DNA from: JBKQHQ01 sp052148715
Lineage (GTDB): Bacteria > Pseudomonadota > Alphaproteobacteria > Rhizobiales > Xanthobacteraceae
DNA length: 64,000 nucleotides
Reading direction: 5' to 3'
Assembly: GCA_052148715.1 (NCBI GenBank)
Contig: JBKQHQ010000120.1
Span: forward strand, 1 to 64,000
The notes beneath the pieces are model-generated. The model saw only the letters and a program-made list of their open reading frames with translations. It was not told the DNA's origin and did not search any database. Made by a program: the position numbers and the translations under genes. This document shows positions 43,154-50,871 of this stretch, piece after piece. Every line of letters starts with the position of its first letter. Position 1 is the first letter of the stretch.

Positions 43154-44223
43154 GTGATCGCCTCGTCGCGCGCAAAATCCCGCCAGGCGGGCGTGCCGAG
43201 CAGGCGCCAATAATCCATCGGCGAGCGTCCGGTCGCGGGACGTTTGGCCGTCAGGTTTTCAGCTGTGAATTGCTCGCCGGCGGCGATCGGCCGAGCCGCA
43301 ACGAGACTCTTGCGTGCGATCGAAATATTTTTCAGCTCCGATGCGGCAGGTTGCTTGACACCCGAGCCGAGCGCCGCCTCGACGGCGCGTATCCCGTTCA
43401 CCATGGCACTGAACTCGGCGGGCTGCAGCGAGGCCGCATGATCCGGCCCTTCCGCCGTCCGATCCAGCGTGAAGTGCTTCTCGATAATAACGGCCCCGCG
43501 TCCGACGGCCGCGATCGGCACAAATATGTCCGCCGTGTGATCCGATAGCCCGATGGGAAGCGCGAAGGCGTCTCCGAGCGCGTCCATGGCGCGCAGATTC
43601 GTATCCTCGTAGGCGGCAGGGTACTCGGTCGTGCAGTGAAGCAGGCTGACACGCTCGCGCAACAAACGGCATCCGTCTGCCGATGCGAAGGCCGCAACCA
43701 GTGCGCTATCATCGGGCATGGAAGCAGATTCGAGGAGCCCGAAGGCCACAACCTTCAGCGCCGTTTCGACCTCCGACAGCGTGCTCATGCCGGTCGAGAG
43801 GATGATAGGCAGTCCGGTACGCGCCGCCGCGAGCAGAAGCGGTCCATTGGTGATCTCGCCCGAGGGGATCTTGATGCGGCGAACACCGACCGTCTGGGCC
43901 AGGAAGCCGAGGCTTTGGATATCGAACGGCGTCGACAGGAATTCGATGTTGCGGTCGTCGCAGCGCCGCCGCAGCGCCAGATGCATATCCTCGCTAAGCT
44001 CGAGGCGGCGCAACATGGCGAATTGCGGTTCATCGTGCGCCGTCGTGAGCCGCTGATACTGCGCCTTCGGCGCAGCGGCCGTCACCAGCCGTTCCGCCTT
44101 GAAGGTTTGGAATTTCACGATGTCGGCGCCCGCCTCCGCGGCGACGTCGACGAGCCGCAGCGCCGTCTCCAGCGAGCCGTTGTGGTTGACGCCCGCCTCC
44201 GCGATGACGATGCACCGGCTCAT
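43150..44223 (-). CDS. legI: Nonulosonic acid synthase (LegI/NeuB-like)
   Basis: A 357-residue TIM-barrel plus antifreeze-like (SAF) protein. IVIAEAGVNHNGSLETAL, AGADIVKFQTFKAERLV, FLSTPFDIQSL, IKIPSGEITNGPLL and LSTGMSTLSEVE, then LLHCTTEYPA, IGLSDHT and IEKHFTLDRTAEGPDH are all NeuB-family landmarks. The SAF domain (RKSLVAARPIAAGEQFTAEN) and RSPMDYWRLLG close it. It condenses PEP with the 6-deoxy-di-N-substituted mannose from LegG to give the nine-carbon acid. Overlaps both neighbours by four bases. Confidence 0.9.
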   Translation of the reverse strand: MSRCIVIAEAGVNHNGSLETALRLVDVAAEAGADIVKFQTFKAERLVTAAAPKAQYQRLTTAHDEPQFAMLRRLELSEDMHLALRRRCDDRNIEFLSTPFDIQSLGFLAQTVGVRRIKIPSGEITNGPLLLAAARTGLPIILSTGMSTLSEVETALKVVAFGLLESASMPDDSALVAAFASADGCRLLRERVSLLHCTTEYPAAYEDTNLRAMDALGDAFALPIGLSDHTADIFVPIAAVGRGAVIIEKHFTLDRTAEGPDHAASLQPAEFSAMVNGIRAVEAALGSGVKQPAASELKNISIARKSLVAARPIAAGEQFTAENLTAKRPATGRSPMDYWRLLGTPAWRDFARDEAIT

Positions 44224-45395
44224 GCCGGGATGTTCCAATCGGCGAACCGCTTCGGCATCAGCTTGCCGAGGCTCGCCTCGGCAAGCGTGTTCTTGATCGA
44301 ACTGCTGATTTGGCCCGGAGTACCGTACGGCGAGCCCACGGTTGCGGCATGCGCCCTGAACTCAGCAGAGAGCGCACGCCCAATGGCGTTGCGGATCTCC
44401 ACGCGGTCCTCGGCACAATCGATGACCGACTGCCCGCGTAGTCGCCCTTGCTGACGCGGGCCCACATTGACGGTCGGTTTTCCAAGCGCCGGCGCCTCGA
44501 TCAAGCCGCTCGACGAATTGCCGATGATGACGTCAGCCTGCTGCATCGCACTGAGGTAATTGACTTGCCCGAGCGATGTGAATGATCGCGCCCGATCGGA
44601 ATGGCGTTCCACGTATTGCTCGATTATCCGGCCGATGGCACGGCCGCCGCTGTCGGCGTTGGGCATCGTCACGACGAGATGGCTTTCGGGGAAGGCATCG
44701 AGCGCGGCCAGAAGCTCGGCCGCCGCGCGTTCCGGAGGAAGGCCGCCCAATGTCGCCGGATGATAGGTCACCAAGAACGTAGGATTTCCGAGCTCGAATC
44801 CGAGCGCCGCTTGGGTACCGGCTTGGTCGAGCAGTTGCAGGAACGCAATGTTGTCGAGCCCCGGAGCCCCCACGAGATGCACATTTTCCGGCCGCTCTCC
44901 CATCTGGATCACTCGCTTGCGGTGAGGCTCGGCCGTGACGAAGTGAAGATGTGCGATCTTGGTGATCGCGTGTCGCATCTGCTCGTCGATGGCTCCTTCG
45001 GTGACCTCGCCGCCGTGGATGTGAGCGAGCGGAATGCGCGCCGCCATCGCAGCTTGCGCCGCCGCGAAAATCTCAAAGCGATCCCCGAGCACAACGACCA
45101 GATCGGGGGAGGCTCGGTGCAAAGCGTCGGCAAAACCGATGACGCCGAGCCCGATCGATTTTGCCATGCCCACGGCACTATCGCTGGAGACGAGCATTTC
45201 GACGGTGCCGGCAATCGGAAAGCCGTCGCTGCGTATCTGCTCGACGGTCAGGCCGAATTCGGGCGCGAGATGCGAGCCGGTGACAAGAAGTTGAAGCTCG
45301 AGGCGCGGATCCTGTTGCACCTCCTTCAACAGCCAGAACAGGAGGCCGTAATCGGCGCGGCTTCCCGTCACGATACAGATTTTTCGGTGCGCCAT
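44220..45395 (-). CDS. legG: Hydrolysing UDP/NDP-sugar 2-epimerase (LegG/NeuC-like)
   Basis: A 391-residue GT-B-fold enzyme from ATG 45395. KICIVTGSRADYGLLFWLL, LVTGSHLAPEFGLTVEQI, DLVVVLGDRFEIFAAAQAAM, PLAHIHGGEVTEGAIDEQMR and IGNSSSGLIEAPALGKPTVN are the NeuC/LegG signature blocks. It releases the nucleotide while epimerising C2, giving the free hexose substrate for LegI. The first biosynthetic gene after the regulator pair; an ops-like element lies about 80 bases upstream in its leader. Confidence 0.9.
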   Translation of the reverse strand: MAHRKICIVTGSRADYGLLFWLLKEVQQDPRLELQLLVTGSHLAPEFGLTVEQIRSDGFPIAGTVEMLVSSDSAVGMAKSIGLGVIGFADALHRASPDLVVVLGDRFEIFAAAQAAMAARIPLAHIHGGEVTEGAIDEQMRHAITKIAHLHFVTAEPHRKRVIQMGERPENVHLVGAPGLDNIAFLQLLDQAGTQAALGFELGNPTFLVTYHPATLGGLPPERAAAELLAALDAFPESHLVVTMPNADSGGRAIGRIIEQYVERHSDRARSFTSLGQVNYLSAMQQADVIIGNSSSGLIEAPALGKPTVNVGPRQQGRLRGQSVIDCAEDRVEIRNAIGRALSAEFRAHAATVGSPYGTPGQISSSIKNTLAEASLGKLMPKRFADWNIPA

Positions 45396-45474
45396 GACGA
45401 AGGTTCGGTGCGAAGTCGCAACGACGTCGGCAGAAATTCGCAGGCATGCGCCGGATCGCCCGACCGCATTTTCC

Positions 45475-45486
45475 CATGCTACCGCA
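45475..45486 (-). promoter_or_regulatory. ops-like element in the legG leader
   Basis: The minus strand reads TGCGGTAGCATG, matching the RfaH-recruiting ops consensus GGCGGTAGNNT except for the first base. It is in the 140-base gap between the NusG-like gene and legG and on the coding strand, as ops must be. The GCGGTAGC core also occurs at 50754-50761 (+, leader of a GT gene) and inside two genes (near 24410 and 60050), so chance is not excluded. Confidence 0.35.
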
Positions 45487-45536
45487 CTCCGGGTGAAAAT
45501 CACCCAGACGACAAAGCCCCCCTCCCCGCGCGGCCC

Positions 45537-46049
45537 TCAGGCCGAAAGGCAGACGGCGTGCAGGGGGGTTTCCACGCGAGCTTTGCGGCCCAGCAAATCG
45601 AGCAGCACCATGACGCGCTGCTCATCTCGCGCGCATTCAAAAATCCCGGTGAGCCCCGCAAGGGCGCCTTCCGCTATGCGAATAGCGTCCCCGGGACGGA
45701 ATTTTGGCGAATTGGAAATGCCCACATATCCATCGGTGTTTTCGCGTTCGCGGATTGCGCGCAATACGTCAGCCGGAACCGCGGCGGGTTCCTCGCCCTG
45801 CCAGACGAGACCCGCAACACCGATCGTCGAGATGATCGATCGCCAGCGCGAACGCGCCGGATCAATTCCCACGAACAGGTAACGGGGAAAGAGGGGTGCG
45901 GCCACCCAGTCGGTTCGCCGCGCGTGCCGCCGACGCTTCAGATAGCGCGGAAGGTACACTGCGAAGCCCTGATTCTGCAGGTGCCGGTCGGCAACAGATT
46001 CGCCCCGCGGCTGCGTATAGGCCACAAGCCATTTCATCGCGGAGCTCAT
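45537..46049 (-). CDS. NusG paralogue (RfaH-like transcription antiterminator)
   Basis: A 170-residue protein from ATG 46049, ATGA-overlapping the regulator gene. The NGN domain has WLVAYTQPRGESVADRHLQN, GFAVYLPRYLKRRRHARR and PLFPRYLFVGIDPARSRWR, the RfaH/NusG fingerprints. The short C-terminal KOW region is FRPGDAIRIAEGALAGLTGIF. It would ride RNA polymerase to prevent early termination of the long operon that follows. Dedicated NusG paralogues beside capsule or O-antigen operons are well known in other bacteria. Confidence 0.85.
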   Translation of the reverse strand: MSSAMKWLVAYTQPRGESVADRHLQNQGFAVYLPRYLKRRRHARRTDWVAAPLFPRYLFVGIDPARSRWRSIISTIGVAGLVWQGEEPAAVPADVLRAIRERENTDGYVGISNSPKFRPGDAIRIAEGALAGLTGIFECARDEQRVMVLLDLLGRKARVETPLHAVCLSA

Positions 46050-46699
46050 TCTGACGGTCGCTCCCGTGAGATATGCAGCAGCGGCAAGGTGAGGATTCTC
46101 TCGCGGTCGAACTGCGCGGCCAAGAGATCGTATGCGGCTTGGGGGCCGCGACAATCCGTGACGATCGCCGCGTCTACGTTCTCGAATCCTTCGAGCCGGT
46201 CGAGGATTGGAAGCAGGGAGCGCGACCCGCTCTGCCCGTCCAAGTCGAGGATGCCCAGGATGACAACGCCACGATCCTTCGCACATAAAGTCGCGACATC
46301 CGCGATCTCACTGGCGCCGGCCAAGATCACGCGCCGCCAACCCCTGCTTTCGCATTCCGTGATTGCACCTTCACACTGCTCGCGGGCGAGCCGGACGAAG
46401 GCGAGCGAGTTGCTGAGGTATTGCGCCGCCAGCTGGCTCTTCTCGGCAAATCCTTGCGGGGTGAGGTAGTAAGCGTATCGGCGCGCCGGGATTTGAGCGA
46501 CTTTGATCAATCCCTTCGCTACACAGCGCTTTAGGTAGGCGTTCGCCAGTCCAAGCGCGATGCCGAGTTCCCGCGCCACCGCCCGTTGGGTGACGACGTC
46601 TTTGCTCTCGATCGCCGTGAGGACGCGAAGCGTGATTGCAGCGTCCTCATCACGCATCGACCTGCCGGGCAAATCTGAGTGGGCATCCCGAGCGTTCAT
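46046..46699 (-). CDS. Winged-helix regulator with C-terminal Rossmann-like sensor domain
   Basis: A 217-residue protein from ATG 46699 (TTG 46702 adjacent). Residues ~20-75 form a winged helix (TQRAVARELGIALGLANAYL, then YAYYLTPQGFAEKSQLAAQY). Residues ~100-215 look like a nucleotide/sugar-binding Rossmann segment (RRVILAGASEIADVATLCAK, VVILGILDLDGQSG). Genes of this layout head polysaccharide loci in related Alphaproteobacteria. Twin palindromes cover its start codon, suggesting autoregulation. It is co-translated with the NusG-like gene. Confidence 0.75.
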   Translation of the reverse strand: MNARDAHSDLPGRSMRDEDAAITLRVLTAIESKDVVTQRAVARELGIALGLANAYLKRCVAKGLIKVAQIPARRYAYYLTPQGFAEKSQLAAQYLSNSLAFVRLAREQCEGAITECESRGWRRVILAGASEIADVATLCAKDRGVVILGILDLDGQSGSRSLLPILDRLEGFENVDAAIVTDCRGPQAAYDLLAAQFDRERILTLPLLHISRERPSE

Positions 46700-46731
46700 C
46701 AATTGAACATAGGGCGTTCACGGCATGAACG
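46694..46731. promoter_or_regulatory. Twin palindromes GTTCA-N5-TGAAC at the regulator start (candidate operators)
   Basis: GTTCA (46694-46698) / TGAAC (46704-46708) and CGTTCA (46715-46720) / TGAACG (46726-46731), each with a 5-base spacer. The centres are 22 bases apart, about two helical turns, so dimers would bind on the same face. The first covers the ATG of the winged-helix regulator gene. Confidence 0.6.
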
Positions 46732-46801
46732 TCAACGGGAAATCCATCCCCGTGTGGATAACGGTCACTGAGAAATTCGCTCTCTACACTCGAGGGGGGC
46801 A

Positions 46802-46823
46802 GTATTTTTCTGTATAAAAATAC
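46802..46823. promoter_or_regulatory. AT-rich perfect inverted repeat in the divergent region
   Basis: GTATTTTT (46802-46809) and AAAAATAC (46816-46823) with spacer CTGTAT, 80 bases upstream of the twin palindromes and 108 bases before the + strand methyltransferase. It could be an operator or part of a promoter; a terminator is less likely. Confidence 0.4.
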
Positions 46824-46930
46824 CGTAATCATGCAGATCACGAGCTTGTGCTTTCACCCGACAGTACGAACGGTCTCGTCCTCGTTGGAACACTTGCGCC
46901 GAGCCCAGCGAATGCGGCAGTCTATTTTTG

Positions 46931-47830
46931 ATGTCGATCCCATCGGACCGATGCGCTTGCCCTTATTGCGGGGAGTTTGGAACGGACCAGCCGAGCCGCG
47001 ACTCGGACTTTTTCCTCTGTGGTCGTTGCGGCGTCCTGCGACCGCGCGATCGACAGGCACCGCAGGAGCAGCAGCATCTGCTCGAAGAGCGCTACGCACA
47101 CATACCCCCGCGAACGCCTGTTCTTGATTGCCAAGGTTTGGAATCCATCGGAGGGCCGTCCCCCGAAGAAGCCGCTATGCTTCGCAAGAATTGCGGTGAC
47201 CTTTTGTCAGGGGGGCGCGCGCTCGATGTCGGCGCCGGAGTTGGCGATTTCGTGAGTTGCCTGTCTCACTTGGGAATGCGTGCCTCCGGTCTCGAAGCAT
47301 TCGCGCCAAGCGCCGTGATCGGACGATCGCACGGACTGGACGTGCTTGATGGCCGCTTTGACAAGGATACGTTGTGCCGCCATTTCGGCGATGAGCGGTT
47401 CGGCCTCATTTCATTTCGGGAAGCGCTCTATTATTTGGACCTTGGCGAAGCCCTTGGACTCATTCGGGAACGATTGGTCCCGAATGGCGCTCTCTACATA
47501 AAGACCCACGTGGCCGAGAGCCCCTACTATTGGCGTGGAATGAAGATGATCGACCGCTTGGGCAACTGGGTTTCTTCATTCTACAGCACACAGACCCTCA
47601 CGCACATTTTGCGGCAGGAGCAGTTCAACATTGTCGCAATTCGGCACGCCTCTATCTCTCCCGCTCAAGCGGCCAAGGGCTGGGCCATCGCCCCGGGGTT
47701 ACCTGTCCCATCATGCGCGACGGATGGAGAAATACCTCGACTACAAGTTTGCGAACCGAGTCGACGTAAATTTGACGGCTCATACCGACAATATCTATCG
47801 GATGCTCAAAGTATTTTTCTATCTGAATAA
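46931..47830 (+). CDS. Class I SAM methyltransferase with N-terminal zinc ribbon (C-terminus may be altered)
   Basis: A 299-residue frame. Two CxxC pairs (CACPYCGEFG; FFLCGRCGVLR) form a zinc ribbon, then ALDVGAGVGDFVSCLSHLGM (SAM motif I), FGLISFREALYYLDLGEAL and LVPNGALYIKTHV. From about residue 245 the sequence (QAAKGWAIAPGLPVPS onward) loses family character. The PhyH-like fragment begins in another frame over the same bases, so the true C-terminus may have been replaced by recombination. Typical of methyltransferases in glycan loci. Confidence 0.65.
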   Translation: MSIPSDRCACPYCGEFGTDQPSRDSDFFLCGRCGVLRPRDRQAPQEQQHLLEERYAHIPPRTPVLDCQGLESIGGPSPEEAAMLRKNCGDLLSGGRALDVGAGVGDFVSCLSHLGMRASGLEAFAPSAVIGRSHGLDVLDGRFDKDTLCRHFGDERFGLISFREALYYLDLGEALGLIRERLVPNGALYIKTHVAESPYYWRGMKMIDRLGNWVSSFYSTQTLTHILRQEQFNIVAIRHASISPAQAAKGWAIAPGLPVPSCATDGEIPRLQVCEPSRRKFDGSYRQYLSDAQSIFLSE

Positions 47831-48182
47831 TATTACGGAGACGAATGCGCCGTTCTCTATGTGGAGACGGTCGCAACAGCGCCGCGAGTGGCGTAGATTG
47901 CCGGACTACCTGCAATATATAGACCACCCCTATGGCCGCGACGGACATATTCCGAAGCACATCTATTCCCAACTCGGATCAGGAGAGAACGCGGACGTCG
48001 AACGGGTTGAATGCACAGCTGCCGCGGGAACAGCGATTTTTTGCGACGTAAGTGGCCTTCATAGCGCATCGCTCTTGCGCGAGGGCTATCGGCTGATGCT
48101 CGTCGACAACTGGATGACATACGACAAGAATTGGCTTAATCCTTACCACTGCAAAGTTACTGGACCGGACGGTCACGTCTAG
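47724..48182 (+). CDS. Phytanoyl-CoA dioxygenase-like protein, N-terminally truncated
   Basis: About 152 residues from ATG 47724 (the frame opens at 47631). NLTAHTDNIYRMLKVFFYLN contains the H-x-D iron ligands, then DITETNAPF-type NITETNAPFSMW, and AGTAIFCDVSGLHSASLL with the distal His followed by GYRLMLVDNW with the oxoglutarate-binding Arg. All metal and co-substrate residues of the PhyH double-stranded beta-helix are present, but the usual 80-120 N-terminal residues are missing. Its 5' part overlaps the methyltransferase gene by ~107 bases in a different frame, consistent with a deletion joining two genes. Confidence 0.5.
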   Translation: MEKYLDYKFANRVDVNLTAHTDNIYRMLKVFFYLNNITETNAPFSMWRRSQQRREWRRLPDYLQYIDHPYGRDGHIPKHIYSQLGSGENADVERVECTAAAGTAIFCDVSGLHSASLLREGYRLMLVDNWMTYDKNWLNPYHCKVTGPDGHV

Positions 48183-48263
48183 CCGACGCAATACAAATCG
48201 TGAGCGGTGAAACGACGATGTGGCCGGACCTGTCGCGCTGACCAGCCATCGGACCATACGCTG

Positions 48264-49334
48264 ATGCGGCAACGGATAGCCATGGTCACAGGCGTCACCG
48301 GACAGGACGGCGCCTATCTGGTCAAACTACTGTTGCAAAAGGGATATGTCGTCCACGGCGTCAGGCGGCGCTCGTCGCAATTTAATACCGGCCGCATCGA
48401 CCAGTTTTATCGAGACGAGCACGAAGAAAGGTTACCGCTCTTCCTGCACTACGGCGATATGACCGACGCGACCAATCTCATCCGGCTGGTGCAAAAGATT
48501 CAACCGGACGAGATCTACAACCTCGCCGCACAGAGCCATGTCCACGTGAGCTTCGAGACGCCGGAATATACCGCCAACGCCGACGCGCTCGGGGCGCTTC
48601 GCCTGCTGGAAGCAATCCGCATCTTAGGATTGGAAAAATATAGTCGGTTCTACCAGGCAGCGACTTCTGAGATGTTCGGCAAGGCGCAAGAAACGCCGCA
48701 GCGCGAGACCACGCCGTTCTACCCACGCAGTCCCTATGCCGCGGCCAAGGTCTATGCCTATTGGATCACCGTCAACTACCGCGAGGCCTATGGGCTGCAT
48801 GCATCGAACGGCATCCTGTTCAACCATGAAAGTCCGGTGCGAGGCGAGACCTTCGTCACGCGCAAGATCACCCGCGCCGTCGCAGGCATCGAGCTTGCGC
48901 GGCAGCGGGTTCTCTACCTCGGCAATCTGGACGCCAAGCGCGATTGGGGCCATGCCCGTGACTACGCCGAAGGTATGTGGCGGATGCTGCAGGAGGCGCA
49001 TCCGGACGATTACGTGCTGGCAACCGGCGAGACGCACTCGGTGCGCGAGTTCGTCGAGCGAGCCTTTGCCCATATCGGCCGCACGATCGTATGGCGTGGA
49101 CACGGAACCGACGAGCAGGGCGTCGAGAAACAGAGCGGCGAGGTTCTGGTCAAGGTCGACCCTCGCTATTTCCGGCCGACCGATGTCGAGTTTCTCCTGG
49201 GCGATGCCACGAAGGCCCGCACCAAGCTCGGCTGGCAAGCAGCGACGCGATTCGAAGATCTCGTCCGCGAAATGGTCGAGGGCGATCTCGAGATCGCCCG
49301 CGAGGAGCGTCCGCGCCGGATGTGGCTCGATTGA
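48264..49334 (+). CDS. gmd: GDP-mannose 4,6-dehydratase
   Basis: A 356-residue extended SDR from ATG 48264: MVTGVTGQDGAYLVKLLLQK, GVRRRSSQFNTGRID, YNLAAQSHVHVSFETPEYT, ATSEMFGKAQETPQ, PRSPYAAAKVYAYWITVNYR (YxxxK) and NHESPVRGETFVTRKI. These are unmistakable Gmd motifs. The product, GDP-4-keto-6-deoxymannose, feeds rhamnose, fucose, perosamine or C-methylated sugars. No GDP-fucose synthase or Rmd is seen in the window, so the next step is elsewhere or done by one of the reductases at 24.7 or 41.2 kb. Confidence 0.95.
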   Translation: MRQRIAMVTGVTGQDGAYLVKLLLQKGYVVHGVRRRSSQFNTGRIDQFYRDEHEERLPLFLHYGDMTDATNLIRLVQKIQPDEIYNLAAQSHVHVSFETPEYTANADALGALRLLEAIRILGLEKYSRFYQAATSEMFGKAQETPQRETTPFYPRSPYAAAKVYAYWITVNYREAYGLHASNGILFNHESPVRGETFVTRKITRAVAGIELARQRVLYLGNLDAKRDWGHARDYAEGMWRMLQEAHPDDYVLATGETHSVREFVERAFAHIGRTIVWRGHGTDEQGVEKQSGEVLVKVDPRYFRPTDVEFLLGDATKARTKLGWQAATRFEDLVREMVEGDLEIAREERPRRMWLD

Positions 49335-49479
49335 GGCGGCGCCGGCCATGCGGGATACAGCTTGCATCACAGCTTGGCGCATCGCCCGTCGTCATCTGCC
49401 CCTTGGCGTGAGCTCGGGCCTCGGGTAATCGTCTGCAGCAAGGATCGGCGACAGACCCTACCGCCGCGATGGTGCACCC

Positions 49480-50697
49480 GTGTCAACTCTCGCGAAGTTT
49501 CTCACGCACTCGGCACGGCGAATTCCGGCCGTCGACCGCGTCTATTCCGAGATCCGGCGACTTCGTCTGGAGAATGCCTCCCAGCTCGCCGCCATCAGGG
49601 AGGTCACTGCTGAGCGAGACGCACTGCGAAGCGAGCTGGCTCAGGCGCAGGGAGCCATCCGGAGCAAAACAGCGGCGTCGCCGGTGCGCGCGGGTCCGGC
49701 AATCGGTCAACAAGAGGTTGCCCGCTATTTTACGGTTCCACTGAAGGATCTGGGCAGCATCGAGGCCAAATACGCTGGCGTGCTCAGCCCGGAGCCGGAG
49801 GTCAGCCAGCCGAAGGTGGGGGTCAGCGAGACGCTGCTGAGCGGCGCTGAGGAGTATTTCAACAAGTTTGAAAACTTCAGCTACGTATTTAATCTGCTCA
49901 AAGCCGAGCTCGACGCGCTGGCGGTTACACCGTGCGGCATTGCCGTCGACTTCGGATCCGGCTTCGGCAATACCGTCATTCCCCTGCTGGAAAATTTTCC
50001 CGACCTTTCCATAATTGCTACCGACATCAGTCCCGATCTCTTGGCGATCCTGTTGCGCGAGGCTAGTAAGCGCGGACTACGTGACCGATGTGCAGCAATT
50101 GCCTTCGACGCCCAACGAGACTACACGATCGAAGGCTTTGCCGACATCGTCTTCGGCGGTGCGGTGCTCCATCACCTGATCGAGCCCGAAGCCCTTCTGA
50201 AAATCGTGATCAAGGTGCTCAAGCCGGGAGGGCACGCGATTTTCTTCGAGCCCTTTGAGAATGGGCACGCGGTGCTCCGTCTCGCCTATGAGGAGATCCT
50301 GAGCCGGGCCGCGGAGAAAGGCGAGACCGGTCGCGGCTTCGAGTTTTTGCAGCGACTCGTCACGGACATTGCGGTGCGCACGCATCGGCAGAATTATCCC
50401 GGCTTTTCGCAACAATGGTACCAACTCGACGACAAGTGGCTGTTTACGCATACCTACTTCGATCAGATGCGGCGGCTCGTCGGGGCCGCCGACGTGCGCA
50501 TCCGGCCGTTCAATGCTCCCACTCAACCGTTCACAGCCCAGGCGCGCAGCACGCTTGTCAATTATGGCGGATTGGGCGTGCCTGATGCGCTTCCGCCTTG
50601 GGCTTGGGACGTGCTGCGGCGGTACGATGAGGATCTATTTTCCCCGGAAATGAGGAATGACCTCGTGATTGAGGGCGCTGTCGTTATCACGAAGTGA
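49480..50697 (+). CDS. Class I SAM methyltransferase, paralogue of the 7665-8828 enzyme
   Basis: A 405-residue protein from GTG 49480. An N-terminal coiled-coil stretch (NASQLAAIREVTAERDALRS) is followed by the SAM core VDFGSGFGNTVIPLLENFP, IIATDISPDLLAILLREASK, FADIVFGGAVLHHLIEPEAL and LKPGGHAIFFEPFENGHAVL. It ends ALPPWAWDVLRRYDEDLFSP, matching LPQWAWDIFDRYDTLSFSP of the distant paralogue. The two share length, domain order and C-terminus. They probably act on related glycan or lipid substrates. Confidence 0.8.
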   Translation: MSTLAKFLTHSARRIPAVDRVYSEIRRLRLENASQLAAIREVTAERDALRSELAQAQGAIRSKTAASPVRAGPAIGQQEVARYFTVPLKDLGSIEAKYAGVLSPEPEVSQPKVGVSETLLSGAEEYFNKFENFSYVFNLLKAELDALAVTPCGIAVDFGSGFGNTVIPLLENFPDLSIIATDISPDLLAILLREASKRGLRDRCAAIAFDAQRDYTIEGFADIVFGGAVLHHLIEPEALLKIVIKVLKPGGHAIFFEPFENGHAVLRLAYEEILSRAAEKGETGRGFEFLQRLVTDIAVRTHRQNYPGFSQQWYQLDDKWLFTHTYFDQMRRLVGAADVRIRPFNAPTQPFTAQARSTLVNYGGLGVPDALPPWAWDVLRRYDEDLFSPEMRNDLVIEGAVVITK

Positions 50698-50871
50698 ACT
50701 TCGTTCTTCGGCCTCGGGGGCGAATCTGGGAGAATGCCTGCGTCGCACGCCTCGCGGTAGCGGCTTGCCCGGACCGAGTTCTAATCGCCGTCGGCAAAGG
50801 CTAGGTATTGGCCCGGCGAACAAACATTTCGTCTGGGTGCGAAGCGTGGAGAGTTGACTGAGCCGAACAGC

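Noticed and set aside
44601..46469. 622-codon + frame
   Set aside because: Runs antisense across legG, the NusG-like gene and the regulator, all with strong motifs; Arg/His-rich shadow.
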